Source: Lytechinus pictus (taxonomy: Eukaryota; Echinodermata; Echinoidea; Temnopleuroida; Toxopneustidae). Taken from it: a stretch of DNA of 64,000 nt. The position numbers and the translations under genes are program-made. The notes beneath the pieces are model-generated. The model was given only the letters and a program-made list of their open reading frames with translations. It was not told the origin of the DNA and made no database searches. Below are positions 48,198-59,330 of this stretch, one piece after another (the first letter of the stretch is position 1; every line of letters starts with the position of its first letter). Where the stretch lies: assembly GCF_037042905.1 (NCBI RefSeq), contig NC_087252.1, forward strand, positions 35,667,556-35,731,555, in the 5' to 3' direction.

Positions 48198-48281
48198 CTG
48201 TGTTGTTAATATACCAAGCGACAGCAAATGGAGCGAGTAGAACGAGAACCGATAGTAATACTTTGAAAACCGTTTCACTTC
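48198..48281 (-). CDS. IFI44-like gene exon 2 (transmembrane)
   Basis: 84 nt with acceptor GATTTCTTTCAG and donor GTTTGT, phase 1 to phase 1. It encodes a strongly hydrophobic helix (VLLSVLVLLAPFAVAWYI) followed by NNT, an N-glycosylation sequon if lumenal. Confidence 0.8.
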
Positions 48282-48782
48282 CTGAAAGAAATCAAATCAT
48301 TATTACATATTTTATGATGTAGTATGTGCAAATGACGCCGAGTTGAAAGCGTAACTTAAAGAAGAAGTTCATCAAGACGATAAGCCGTTTTAATGAAACC
48401 ATATTATTTCATTTGTGAAATAATGAAAATCCATCAACAAATGCAAGCGTACTGAATAGTCTCTGTGACGTCATATGCGAGCAGCTCCCCTATACCACGA
48501 AATATGGAACATGATAAAGAATTTTACCTTTAAAAGACGGCGTGAAATTATATTACTAGTGATATATCCACTGCACGAATTTAATATTTTTACCTTTAAA
48601 AAGAAAACAATTCGGGGAATTTATGTCCCATAAAATAATAGATGAAATGGTCGTCTGTGACGTCATAAAGTAAAAGAAAATAACGATAAATTGTTTTCTA
48701 AAATTTATGTTATTTTTCATCAAACCTTCCCCAATATTTTGTTCTGCTTTTAGAATCAATTTAACATCAGGGTTAACTTACT

Positions 48783-49055
48783 TTTGTCTCGACTGCATAG
48801 CAGAGCAGGAACTACATGTAGGCGCCGTTTTTACGACGTAAATACGACGATGGGGAAGGCTGCGTCGTCAATATTAAAATCTTAACAAAGATTAAGTTTT
48901 TGAGATGTCACCATAGCGTTGAACGTACAGTATATGGACCTAGTTAATGAAACTTGAACATAAAAGTAATCAGTATCACTGATCGTCTTGCCTCAGGTTT
49001 GGACACATGATTAAGTTCAAAGGTCACACAACGTCAATGAACTTTCACCAGTTAA
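48783..49055 (+). mobile_element. Truncated relative of the 14618 repeat
   Basis: TTGTCTCGACTGCATAGCAGAGCAGG and GTTCAAAGGTCACACAACGTCAATGAACTTT parallel the 14618 element. The right end is missing. Confidence 0.6.
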
Positions 49056-49106
49056 GAGAGAGCTAGCTTCAGGTACACCAGAGTATGATGTGTGGGTTTT
49101 ACTTAC

Positions 49107-49179
49107 CCGTTATAACGGAGCCTAACAAAGAAACGGCGATCAATCCAATAAAACATTTCTTCACAAGTTGTTCATCCAT
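49107..49179 (-). CDS. IFI44-like gene exon 1 (start codon)
   Basis: ATG at 49177-49179 opens a frame of 24 codons (MDEQLVKKCFIGLIAVSLLG…) ending in phase 1 at a perfect donor GTAAGT. The hydrophobic run after two lysines could be a signal anchor. CCATAAAAGG lies just upstream of the ATG. The 5' UTR extent is unknown. Confidence 0.78.
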
Positions 49180-49669
49180 ATCCCCTTTTATGGCTGATAT
49201 ATATCCCGGGTATATATCACTTGCAGAAAATTACTAAAAAAGGTGTGAACGTTAGAGCAGCCGAAAGAATAAATGTTGCGCACTCATTTGCAGAGAAATG
49301 GTATTTGTTATGTGCTTGGTTCAGTACAGCCTGTTGGCGATGGGGAATCCCCGAGCTTTTTTACGCATGACCTTGCTGTCAGACTCACTTCCGGAAGTTA
49401 GTCTGTATAAATTGTGTGAGACCTTCTATATTCGACTCAGGACTCTATGCAAGTTCGATATAAACAATGCCAACAAATGCATGCATATTAATACTTTGAC
49501 TATTCAAGTAAAATAAAGCGATTTAATTATTGTCTGCAAATGAACCTAAATACCCATAATGCACTGGGGAAAACATTATCCAGCTCATAATCCATGTTGT
49601 CATGGGATTCCCCGAATGTTCTGCGTACGAATGAGGAAGTAAACATCGGCTGTCACAATATTATGTTAA

Positions 49670-50040
49670 ACTTCGTTATTCCGAAGATTAGTTATTACGA
49701 AGGTTCGTAATTCCGAAAAGAAAAAGGGTTCGTTAATCCGAATATTTGTAGCGTTATTCCGAAGGTTCGTCAGTCCGAAAACGAAATAAGGTTCGTTATT
49801 CCGAATGTCCGATAATCCGAAAACGAAATAAGATTTGTTATTTCGAAGGCTCAATAATCCGAAAACGAAATAGGATTCGTTGTTCCGAAGGTTCGATAAC
49901 CTGAAAACGAAATAAGGTTCCTTGGTCCGAAGGTTCGTTAATCAGAAATGGAAATAAGGTTCGTTAATCCGAAACGAAATCAGTTTCGTTGTTCTGAAGG
50001 TTATTGCGAAGGATCGTTAATCCGAAAAACGAAATAATCG
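49670..50040. repeat. TTCCGAAGGTTCGTTAATCC minisatellite
   Basis: About nine imperfect 40-bp units in one orientation. A relative of 10395 and 52298. Confidence 0.85.
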
Positions 50041-50769
50041 GTGGCGAAGCCTGGAAACCCAGAAGGTAAGCGTGCTGGGGGGGGGGGGGGGGTGAGAGAA
50101 ACACCGTTGCTGTTAAATTGTAATGAGGATGGGGAGGCAAACGCAAAAGGAAGGACGATGGAGAAAATCATAGTCCAGTCAATATAGGGTTTGACCCACC
50201 ACTAATTGCAACAGGAAGGTCCCCTTAACAACATACTAAAAGTCCCCAAAAATCCAAACAGTGGAAATTCATGAAATTTGCATATTATGAAAATTAGCAA
50301 TAAAGTTAGAAAATCAAGGAAAATAGTCCAAAAATTACAAATTAAGTGTCCAAAATATCTTATTTGACCGAAAATTCATGATAAATAACTGTATTCAATG
50401 TTTTAAATCAAAACAAATCTACCTCATTTCCATAATATGCAAATAAGCATCCTTATATGGAAAAATGTCAAGATATTGTGATTTTTCTCACATCGACTGC
50501 TTGAAAATATCATTACTGTTGAAATTGACATGCTGCTATCAATAAGGACGTGGAATACATTCCTATTAAGCTTAGGGTCTGTAGTGCATATGTCACGTGG
50601 GAAGTGACTTTTTTTATTATTATTTATCTACTGCTGCTTGACGCCAAATAAGGAATACGTAAAACTGAGGATTACAGTTAGTAAAAGATTTAATCAAAGC
50701 TCTTAAATCATTCTGTGGTCTCCTTTGATTTCTTTTACAATGATTTACATGAAAATATACATGGATATG

Positions 50770-51160
50770 GATAACAAAACATAACTTAACTTAATAGTTA
50801 ATGTGAGCCCTCATCATCTCATCTGGCCTGACATGCCCCACTTGGCCCTGGTGGTCGGTCCAGTTCCTGGCTGCCGCAGCTTGCGATGTCTCTTCCACTC
50901 GGCCTCGGCCTCCGCAGACTGTGTTGCCCCTTGATGAGTAACCCCCAGTCCAGAGAGATGTGGCTTCAACGAATTAGTGGAAGAGATCGAGCCCCCAATG
51001 ATGACATGAGTTTTGACGAATCATGTCGGTGGAGAACCGGTGGCAGCTGGGGTCGTTATCTCGTCACCGACGAAGTCCCTCAGTTTTATCTTAGACTGCC
51101 TATACGAACATCTGTGCTCTATTCTAGCTTAGGTGGTTCTCCCTGAATTACTGAAATTAA
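50770..51160. other. GC-richer unassigned segment
   Basis: This is distinctly less AT-rich than its surroundings (CAGCTTGCGATGTC, CGGCCTCGGCCTCC). It has one 86-codon open frame on the + strand (50886-51146) that I do not recognise. It could be the edge of a retroelement or an isolated exon. No splice pattern is convincing. Confidence 0.3.
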
Positions 51161-51659
51161 CCTCCAGATATACCCTACCGTTACTAGGACTAACTGTAAA
51201 ATTTCTATAAAGTAATCCAAAGAATTTCGATAACAGATGAGTGCATAAACAACACATTCTTATTAATAAAAGACACTTCCTGTGTATCTATACATCTACA
51301 CTCATCAATGCTAGATCACTTTTGGTTACTTACGACACCTGTATGAAAATACTTCTCCTAATAAGAAATATTTCGAACACCTTTATAAAATATGACATAA
51401 ACCTGTTACACTTGTACTCTAAGGGGGGGGGGGGGGGTATCAAACGTTTCCAACGCTTGCCTATGAAATATTTAAAACATATGTGCATGCTTGTCTATAA
51501 GCCTCCCCTAACCTTAACCAGGTAAATATTTTAAACACATGTTTGAGCTCTAACTGAAACACATCTATAATTAAATTTCTTTCCTGACAGCATATTATGC
51601 AAATAAGTATCTAATATGTTATAAATATATAAATTATAAAATTATAAAAATAAAAATAT

Positions 51660-51965
51660 AAATGTTATAAAGATCGTAGATCTCAACGTGAGGGGTTCGA
51701 GTCCCGCTCATGCCGAAACGCGCCTGACAAAAAATCTGATGCTATAGCGTTCTGTATTCAGTGCAGGTGTGGATACAGTTGGAAAACACTCCGTCCATCG
51801 GAAAGGACGCAAATGTTGGTCCCGTGTATAGGAGAGTCACAACCTATGCACGTTAAAACCAATACACTATTCGTCAAAGAGTAGGGTGTTCACCCGGTGT
51901 ATTGCACCTGCCGGTCCCGGCAAAATTTCCATTTATGCTCTATATTATACTTTTTTTTTCTGTGT
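51660..51965 (+). mobile_element. tRNA-derived SINE with conserved-type central domain
   Basis: B-box GAGGGGTTCGAGTCCC follows a degraded head. The body has TCCATCGGAAAGGACG, GGTCCCGTGTATAGGAGAG and CTATGCACGTTAAAACC, a pattern I know from widespread invertebrate SINEs. It ends in a T-rich tail. Confidence 0.65.
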
Positions 51966-52297
51966 ATTTTTACGAAGTAAGAATGCCCTTCTGTAAAATT
52001 GTACTTGATTTGTATTAATTAATATTACTTTGTATTTATGTTTTGAATGGACATGAAATAAAAAAATTGAAAAAAAAAAAATTCAGGTCAAGTCAATCTT
52101 GACGTTCACGTTCACATGCCATACTAATCAATATAATGATTGTGGGCATTAACGAAAAGACAAGACAAGATATTCAAGAAAACACTGGTGATACATTCCT
52201 CAAAAATTGCAATAGATTATCTATTGAAATTGGATTATGGCAATGTCTTACAGGAAATTTTCCTAAACACCATATTAATAGTATTAAAATATGGTTA

Positions 52298-52712
52298 CAC
52301 TTCGTAATTCCGAAGGTTCTTTATTCCGAAGGTTCGTAATTCCGATACACGTAAATTGCCTATACATCGATGCTTGTTAATCCTTAAACGTAAAAGGGTT
52401 CGTTAATCCGAACATTTGTGGCGTTATTCCGAAGGTTCGATAATCCGAAAACGAAATAATGTTCGTTGTTCCGAAGGTTCGTTGATCCGAAAACAAAATA
52501 AGGTTCGATGTTCCGAAGTTTCGTTAATCCGAAAACGAAATAAGGTTCGTTGTTCCGAAGGTTCGTTGATCCGAATACAAAATAAGGTTCGTTGTTCCGA
52601 AGGTTCGTTGATCCGAAAACAAAATAAGGTTCGTTGTTCCGAAGGTTCGTTAATCATTTCGTTTTCGGACTAACGAACCTTCGGAATAACGATGCTTCGG
52701 AATTACGAATAT
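52298..52712. repeat. TTCCGAAGGTTCGTTAATCC minisatellite element
   Basis: It begins CTTCGTAATTCCGAAGG, shares CACGTAAATTGCCTATAC with 10430-10450, runs through about seven 41-bp units, and closes with inverted TTCGGAATTACGAA. The shared leader shows a defined element rather than a simple satellite. Confidence 0.82.
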
Positions 52713-53214
52713 ATGCGCTAAAATATACAAGCATATGAAAATCACAAAATTTGCATTTTATGCAACTTAGCCATAATAAGTTACAAATAAGAAAAATAAT
52801 CCAAATATTGGATATCAAGTGCAGAAAACAATATAAATTGAACGGAAGCTCATGATAAGCCTTACAAATTTATTAAATAAAAAAGTAAATAAATCTACCG
52901 TATTTGCATATATATGAGCATCTTTATATGGAAAAAACAAGAAATTTTATTTTTTCACACAAACAGTTATGAAAACAAATCAGTCTAGATCAATATGATG
53001 TGATCACTAAGAATGTCTTATGCATTGATAATCAGCCTAATATCCGAAGTGTAATTTACATTTTATGCAAATAAGCATCCGGCATGTTATAAATATTCAA
53101 GAAATTTGTGATACTTTCCTCTAAAATTACATGTAGATTATGTGTAACCACAATGACCATCCCTACACTTCTTGCTTGGTTGATATTGACTGTTTTCATG
53201 AGCAGTTACCCCAC

Positions 53215-53610
53215 TCATATTGTGCAATGATGAGTCAGTTCTACATGGGTCCCGCTGCTTGGATGCTTCATATTTTCATCCAAGTCTTGCTCTCTTCTTG
53301 ACTTGGTAGAGTCTTTGCGTTTCTTGCTAGTACTAGTATAGTCCACGCTAGCAAGCTCTTGGATTGTTAAGTGATCAGCACAATATGTCACATCCAGTAT
53401 AAATAAAAGCCCGTTAGCTTCGATTATTTGGTCCTTGTAGCACACCGCTTGTCTTGGTGGTGAATATGAGTACTTGCTTGGATCACGATATCTCTGGGCA
53501 TGGTTAATAAGAGTATCAATGAGCATTTGCCAATATATACGAGCGACATGAAAGCCATTCATAAAGTCATGATACAGGCTTAAAGTGTATATAGACTTTC
53601 TCAGATACAG
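53215..53610 (-). CDS. Unrecognised open frame, possible exon or gene fragment
   Basis: The frame is open from about 53610 to a stop at 53215. It contains FMNGFHVARIYWQMLIDTL, INHAQRYRDPSKYSYSPPRQ and GLLFILDVTYCADHLT. The composition looks protein-like and unlike the surrounding AT repeats. I do not recognise a family. The C-terminal part is charged (KKRKDSTKSRREQDLDEN). There is an upstream stop and no clear splice acceptor. It lies just left of the second duplication copy. It could be a decayed transposon gene. Confidence 0.4.
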   Translation of the reverse strand: MYLRKSIYTLSLYHDFMNGFHVARIYWQMLIDTLINHAQRYRDPSKYSYSPPRQAVCYKDQIIEANGLLFILDVTYCADHLTIQELASVDYTSTSKKRKDSTKSRREQDLDENMKHPSSGTHVELTHHCTI

Positions 53611-54190
53611 GATTCGTGATTAGACGTTCTTGCTGAATCCAGCAGCTGTTTCAGGATGAAACATCCATTTTCTGTTCTTTCCTCTTTGATAAATCTCCTA
53701 TACTATCTCCAAATAGTGTAGCTATAGTTTCTAAGCAAATCGTATGCAAATAATAATAATATCAATTTCCTGTTATTATAGTAAAAAGAAATTCCTCAGT
53801 GAGACAATGAACAAACAAGTCCTTGGGTGTTGTACGTTGCCCATAATGGTAGGTAGCATTCCTCTACTTTAACCAAGTCTCGATTTTCTTTCCTTTCATA
53901 TGATCCCTATAATATAATGTCCCCAATCACACAGTTTCTGTTGGTCTAATATGATTTTTTTTCTCTTGGAATCATTGGCATTTTTTGGTGTTTAGCTATT
54001 ATGCCCCAATAGAAAATTTATCATTTCCACTTTAAGGTAATCAGCATTTTTTTTTCTGTAGGTGGCATTTTACCCAGAAAAAAAATTCTATTGGTTTTTG
54101 TGAGTCCTAAAGATGCATCTAATTTTGCAGGTCCAGTATTTCATTTTCCTTATGAAAACCATTAGACACAGATAGCTGTAAAGGTTTCTG

Positions 54191-54345
54191 GGGCCCGTTG
54201 CATAAAACTTTTGCCATAAAAAAATCTGGCAAATTAACAAAAAACTTCTGGCAAACAAAATTATGCCATTGAAAATTACACATTAAAAGAACTCTGGCAA
54301 AAAATTTGCCTGTTTTTTATTGCAGAAATTTTATGCAACGGGCCC
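54191..54345. mobile_element. 155-bp foldback element with CTG target duplication
   Basis: GGGCCCGTTGCATAAAA and TTTTATGCAACGGGCCC are perfectly inverted. CTG flanks both sides (54188-54190, 54346-54348). Copy 1 (about 24102-24110) has GTTTCTGATAG without insert, so the site and ends are exact. Confidence 0.88.
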
Positions 54346-54731
54346 CTGATGGTTCAATAGACGTAGAATTTTGTCTAAGGTCTTTCGGTGTACGTACCAG
54401 AGTGGTGTTGTTCGTATTTTTTAAACAAAATTTTCCCGATTCCCCTGTTCGAACCGTGATCTTTTCGGGGATTCTTCCCTCAAACACGATTGAATAAAAA
54501 CACCGAAAACATTTCTTAATCTGGTAAGCCATTATTTACAGTGGAAACGAAATCTTGATTATTTTTCCGGAAAAGAAAATGTATGAAAATAGGCTGCCAA
54601 AGAAAAAGATTCTTACGATTTTTACGAAAAATGATCATGATTATGGCTACTTTAAAGTTGTATTCCCCATGACTGCTTTTCTCTCAAGCATTTTACCTGC
54701 TATACCTGGCTCCTGCATTCTACTATTTGCA

Positions 54732-54761
54732 TACGCACTCACACCCCCTCACACACACACA

Positions 54762-54830
<69 letters not shown>
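54732..54830. repeat. (CA)n / (TA)n microsatellite
   Basis: Blocks of CA then TA dinucleotides, homologous to 24491-24580. Confidence 0.95.
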
Positions 54831-54832
<2 letters not shown>

Positions 54833-54888
54833 AGATGCAGTGCCCAAGTCATCGAAGTAGAGTCATATATATATAATAAATATAATGA

Positions 54889-55197
54889 GATGAGGCGAGG
54901 CCAACTCAACAGATGACGCAGGACACCATTATTTGCTTTAGCTTTCGTCTTTTAATTGAGACTTCGTCAGAAGCGTCTGTAATTACAGATTATTGTGATA
55001 GTTAAGTATGACCGTATCCAATCTCGTTCTTTAGGAAAGTGGCCTAAAGAACGAGATAGGATACGGTCATACTTAACTATCACAATAGTCTGTAATTACA
55101 GACGCTTCTGACGAAGTCTCAATTAAAAGATGAAAACTAAAGCAAATAATGGTGTCCTGCGTCATCTGTTGAGTTGGCCTCGCCTCATCTCATTATG
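54889..55197. repeat. 309-bp near-perfect palindrome
   Basis: The left arm from ATGAGATGAGGCGAGGCC and the right arm ending GGCCTCGCCTCATCTCAT pair over about 150 bp with only a few mismatches or small indels. The loop is about 7 bases (AAAGTGG near 55035). It is absent from copy 1. Each arm carries CTTCTGACGAAGTCTC, then AAAAGA(C/T)GAAA. Confidence 0.9.
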
Positions 55198-55248
55198 TTT
55201 AATATTCACAACTCAACAGCGATTGGTAGAAGTAAACTTATCATCACA

Positions 55249-55249
<1 letters not shown>

Positions 55250-55308
<59 letters not shown>
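55250..55308. repeat. (TA)n microsatellite
   Basis: Pure TA dinucleotides, shortly after the palindrome. Confidence 0.97.
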
Positions 55309-55311
<3 letters not shown>

Positions 55312-56674
55312 AACAACATATTGGAATATGCTTTTCGTCAAAGAAAATAAATAATGAACAAAGTAATCGAAGTAAAGTAAAAGATAATTTCACCTTAACT
55401 AGTTTGGATTTATTTTTCAGAAAGTGAAGTATGATGATCAAACAAGTTCATTCAAAATTGCGCTCTGGTGTCATATACGCTAGCTCGAAATATTGCTTAG
55501 TACCCATATCATTTTGTTAACATAATTACGTAATAATTAAAGGATATTTCATTATCGTTCTGTCATTGTTATTTACATATTTAGACTCATGAAATAATGA
55601 AGAACCCATACTAAATGCATAATGTGAAGATTAATACAATTTTACGGTCTATTCATATCCGGCTGAACTATGTTTATTTGGATTTAGATTTAGATTTTAT
55701 TCATTAGTTCCGTTCAAAAAGCACAACAAAATCAAAGTAACAATACATAGTCAAATTTAAAGTACAATATCAATCGGAATAATGCATAAGAATTAGAAGG
55801 TATAAACAATGAGAACTAATGCGAACTAAAGTAACTTTGACTAATAACTATATAAAACACAACGGAGGGGCTTGCCAAGAAAAGCAAAGCTTGTATGGGA
55901 GGCAAGTTCCTGTAACTTAGTTTCAATACGTAGAGACAACATTACAAAACTATAGTATAAAAGAGAGACGGAAGACAATTTAAAAGGAGGCTATACAAAA
56001 TATCGAAGGTAACAACGAAAGAGTGACACAAATTTCAGCCAGACCATATATTCATCACATTTTATATTTACTGAAATATGTTTATTTCAGTGTTTCTCTT
56101 TTAAAGTTGACACCCGAGGACTCAAAAGTATCTGGTAATGATTATTTCCTTTCATCAGGCTTTTTTCATCAGTCCAAGAAACATATATATTTTCAGTCCA
56201 TATATCTGCATGACTTCATCGGTCCTCCGACAAGCTACTAAAGGAGTGACGTCACACAGATGACAGCAGTTGTGCCATTCACTTTGCACACATTCGCACT
56301 TAATCTCAAGCGGTTTCTGTATGATGGGGTGGCGATACTTCGCGGACATTTGAAAATATTCATCAGGCTAAAATTCATTCACAAAATATTTACATTTATG
56401 CAAAACCATTTCAAATAACATCTACCAAATTGACGGCAAGACCGTAAACTAAAATATATATTGATAACGAGTAGGTCAAGCCTTGCTGTTTGTTGTTGTT
56501 TTTATTTCCGTAAGATAAAAATATAATACAATTTTACAAATAAAAATGTACAGTGTATACAAGCAGGATAAAATTACGGCTTGTAGCCCATATTCAGGTG
56601 CAACTGTAATTGTTGCTGCTGGTCTTCCATGGGGCCCTGTGTTTCGCCGGTATCGTAATCACAAAACCATACCG

Positions 56675-56747
56675 GAGCGTGGCCGAGTGGTCTAAGGCGC
56701 CTGAGTATACATAAAATATCCGGGGTTCGATCCCCGGCCACGGCACC
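56675..56747 (+). pseudogene. tRNA-like pseudogene, duplicate of 29819
   Basis: Identical across the 73 tRNA-like bases to the copy at 29819-29891, with the same defective acceptor and missing variable arm. It is explained by the segmental duplication. Confidence 0.6.
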
Positions 56748-57860
56748 TATGCCCGTGAGCATGGCATTTGATCGACATTGCTCTTTTATCCTGTATTCAA
56801 ATAAATGGAAATGCTTTATGTGTTCTTGGTAACTAGGTGTGCACAGTTTATTAAAAAAAATATTCCAATCGACGATTACATGTGATGGAAAAAAAAATCT
56901 CAATACAATATCATACAAAGATTCGTGTCAACAAATCCACCGCACCTTTAAGAGTAATTTTTCTGGTCATCACGAACCATTAAAAAATTATGCCTTTTAT
57001 GTTTCATAACATATTGGGGCACCTGTTCGTATATGACGTCACAAATCACAAACTTAAAGTTTTAAAAACTTTCTTAATTTTCAATGGGTCTTCCTCAAAC
57101 CGTCATCAATATATTTAGAAAAATCATTTTTGTAAATGTTATTTTACAACAAACTTTTCGTCAGGGTGAACTTCGCCTATAGCTAAATAGGTGCAGTAAA
57201 TAATAATCATTCATATATCGTTTTGACATATCAAGTGGATATTTACACGAAATAAGAAAAAACAGAGATTCAAATATGAACACGCTAATTAACATTACAT
57301 AAAATGAGCATGTTCAATTTACCTTCCACTTAACTTTCACTTAACTAAACACGGTTAGAAAAAGGACAATACTGCAAAATGTCCCAAATCACCGACATGT
57401 GAAATTTATGAAAAAAAATCCAATATTCATTCAAATTTAGCATACTGATGTTAATCACGAAAAGGTTAATAACTAATGTTTGTTTAATCATTATCACATT
57501 ATCATATTGACATAAATTAATACATGCAAGGAACTAAACATATAATATGCTTGAATCGCAAAGTCCCTCAAATATCATCGTAGTTAAGTATTTCGTTTAA
57601 CTAAAGCAAGCATCGGATTCAGGATGGAGGGGGGGGGGGGCAAAGCCGCTCCTTGTCCCCCCTTTTGAGAGGCACAATTAAAATTTGTAATGTAAACAAT
57701 GCGGTTAAAACAGTGTGCCCCCCTTTTCAAAGTGAAGACCTTTTTTTTTCTTTTTTGCTTGTCAATTTTTTGCTTGGAAAAATTTGACCCCCTTCGAAAA
57801 ATCCTGGATCCGCCCCTGTGATATATATATATATACATATATACATATATATATATATAT

Positions 57861-59330
57861 ACCACCCACTTCCTCAATCACGTATCTACCATCAACATAG
57901 AATCCCAAATCAGTCCCAGAACGATCCTAGTAACCGCAGACGTAAAATCCCTATATACCAATATTCCACATAAAGAAGGTATACTAGCGTGTAAGGAAGC
58001 CCTTGACAAAAGGAAAGAACAACATCCCCCAACAAACCAACTCATTAGACTGCTCGAGCTAATACTTACCCTTAATAATTTCAAATTCAATGACACACAC
58101 TACATTCAAATAGAAGGGACGGCAATGGGCACACCTGTTGCCCCTACATACGCCAATATCTTCATGGGCAAACTTGAACAACAAATAATATCAAACTCAC
58201 ACTTCACTATACTTAAAACATCCTGGAAACGATACATAGATGATATTTTCTTTCTCTGGTCAGGATCACCAAGAACTCTCAATAAACTACAAACCACAAT
58301 GAACACTTTCCACCCGACGATCAAATTCACATTTGAATCCTCAAACCACAATGCACACTTTCTGGACGTCTCCTTACTACTCTCTGATGCACAAATACAC
58401 ACCGAACTATTCACAAAACCCACTGACACCCACACATATCTGCTCCCATCATCATGCCATCCAAAACACACATTCAAAGGCATCACATACAGCCAGGCGT
58501 TACGCGTAAGAAGAATATGCTCGGACAACACAAGGACAGAACACCACATGCAACAACTGGAACATCACTTCATGGATAGGAATTATGATAAACACATGGT
58601 AAGACAACAAATTGAACGGGCCGCTGACAAACCCAGGTCTGATCTACTTCAATACAGACCCCCCAACACATCTGACCCAACCAAGATCTTCTTCCCAATT
58701 ACATACTCCCCACCTACTGCCTCCATCCCCCGAAATCTACACAAACACCTTCCCATTCTACACCAGTCAAACAAGATGAAAGATATATTCCCTCAACCCC
58801 CTACAACATCCTTCCGTCGAGGACGCACTCTTAAATATTTACTAGTACGGGCACGAGACCCATCCCAGCTCACCCAACAAGCCCATGAAACCTCTACTGT
58901 CGGGTTTTTCAAATGCCCATCGCCCAGATGTGTTCTCCATAAACATATCATAGAGACAAAACAATTCAGGAGCACAGTCACAGGACAAGAATATACCATA
59001 AGATCCAACATAAACTGCAAATCCCGCTGGGCAATATACCTCATCACATGTTCACAGTGTAGTAAACAATATGTAGGAAAAACAGAAACAACAATATACA
59101 CACGCTTCAATAACACTCGATCAGAAATAAGAAACTACCACACCCCACAACACAAAACATTGCCGTACACAACACACTTCAATCTCCCAAACCACTCAGT
59201 AGAAAATGCAATGATAACCGGTATCGAACTCATCAACAACGAGTCACACAACACTATCCTCCATAGAGAATCATTCTGGATACATAAACTCAAAACGCTT
59301 CACCCGCACGGTATAAATGTTGAGGAATAG
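57861..59330 (+). CDS. Penelope-like element: reverse transcriptase + GIY-YIG endonuclease (5'-truncated)
   Basis: A single open frame of about 490 codons starts abruptly after a (TA)n tract and stops at TAG 59328-59330. The RT part has TADVKSLYTNIPHKEG (the first catalytic aspartate), GTAMGTPVAPTYANIFMG, and YIDDIFFLW (the catalytic DD pair), then a FLDVSL-type motif. The C-terminal part has a GIY-YIG endonuclease core, AIYLITCSQCSKQYVGKTE, with a CxxC pair, and RFNNTRSEI with catalytic-type arginine, then a glutamate in LHRESFWIHKL. This domain order defines Penelope-like retroelements. The N-terminal RT region is missing, as expected for target-primed 5' truncation. No stop codon interrupts the frame, so insertion is recent. 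It is absent from copy 1. Confidence 0.92.
   Translation, partial: TTHFLNHVSTINIESQISPRTILVTADVKSLYTNIPHKEGILACKEALDKRKEQHPPTNQLIRLLELILTLNNFKFNDTHYIQIEGTAMGTPVAPTYANIFMGKLEQQIISNSHFTILKTSWKRYIDDIFFLWSGSPRTLNKLQTTMNTFHPTIKFTFESSNHNAHFLDVSLLLSDAQIHTELFTKPTDTHTYLLPSSCHPKHTFKGITYSQALRVRRICSDNTRTEHHMQQLEHHFMDRNYDKHMVRQQIERAADKPRSDLLQYRPPNTSDPTKIFFPITYSPPTASIPRNLHKHLPILHQSNKMKDIFPQPPTTSFRRGRTLKYLLVRARDPSQLTQQAHETSTVGFFKCPSPRCVLHKHIIETKQFRSTVTGQEYTIRSNINCKSRWAIYLITCSQCSKQYVGKTETTIYTRFNNTRSEIRNYHTPQHKTLPYTTHFNLPNHSVENAMITGIELINNESHNTILHRESFWIHKLKTLHPHGINVEE

Larger units (their letters stand above)
35159..49179 (-). other. Gene span: membrane-anchored IFI44-like GTPase, seven exons
   Basis: Seven exons on the minus strand join without a frame break into a 302-residue protein. 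Two hydrophobic segments (about residues 8-24 and 29-49) are followed by a basic amphipathic stretch (RRLHEKIQDYRP). Next is a P-loop GVQDSGKS (91-98), then DTRG as the G3 motif (144-147). A C-terminal region has IENYTASNHEMDSKK and KILEACIKRADDNI, which matches the pattern at the end of interferon-induced protein 44 family proteins (…NY…E.D..KD…L..…RAAD…). The place expected for the G4 motif (T/NKxD) reads TFAN. I infer a GTP-binding or pseudo-GTPase protein tethered to a membrane. A role in innate defence is known for the vertebrate family and is only a hypothesis here. A second copy begins right of the window (63377-63645). Confidence 0.85.

Noticed and set aside
52416-52673. Open frames on both strands with a repeated CSEGSLIRKRNKVR-type peptide
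   Set aside because: It is a direct product of the 41-bp minisatellite. Both strands are open because the unit lacks stops, and the same repeat is non-coding elsewhere.
58106-59116. Minus-strand open frames of 147 and 107 codons
   Set aside because: They are antisense shadows of the Penelope-like RT/GIY-YIG frame.
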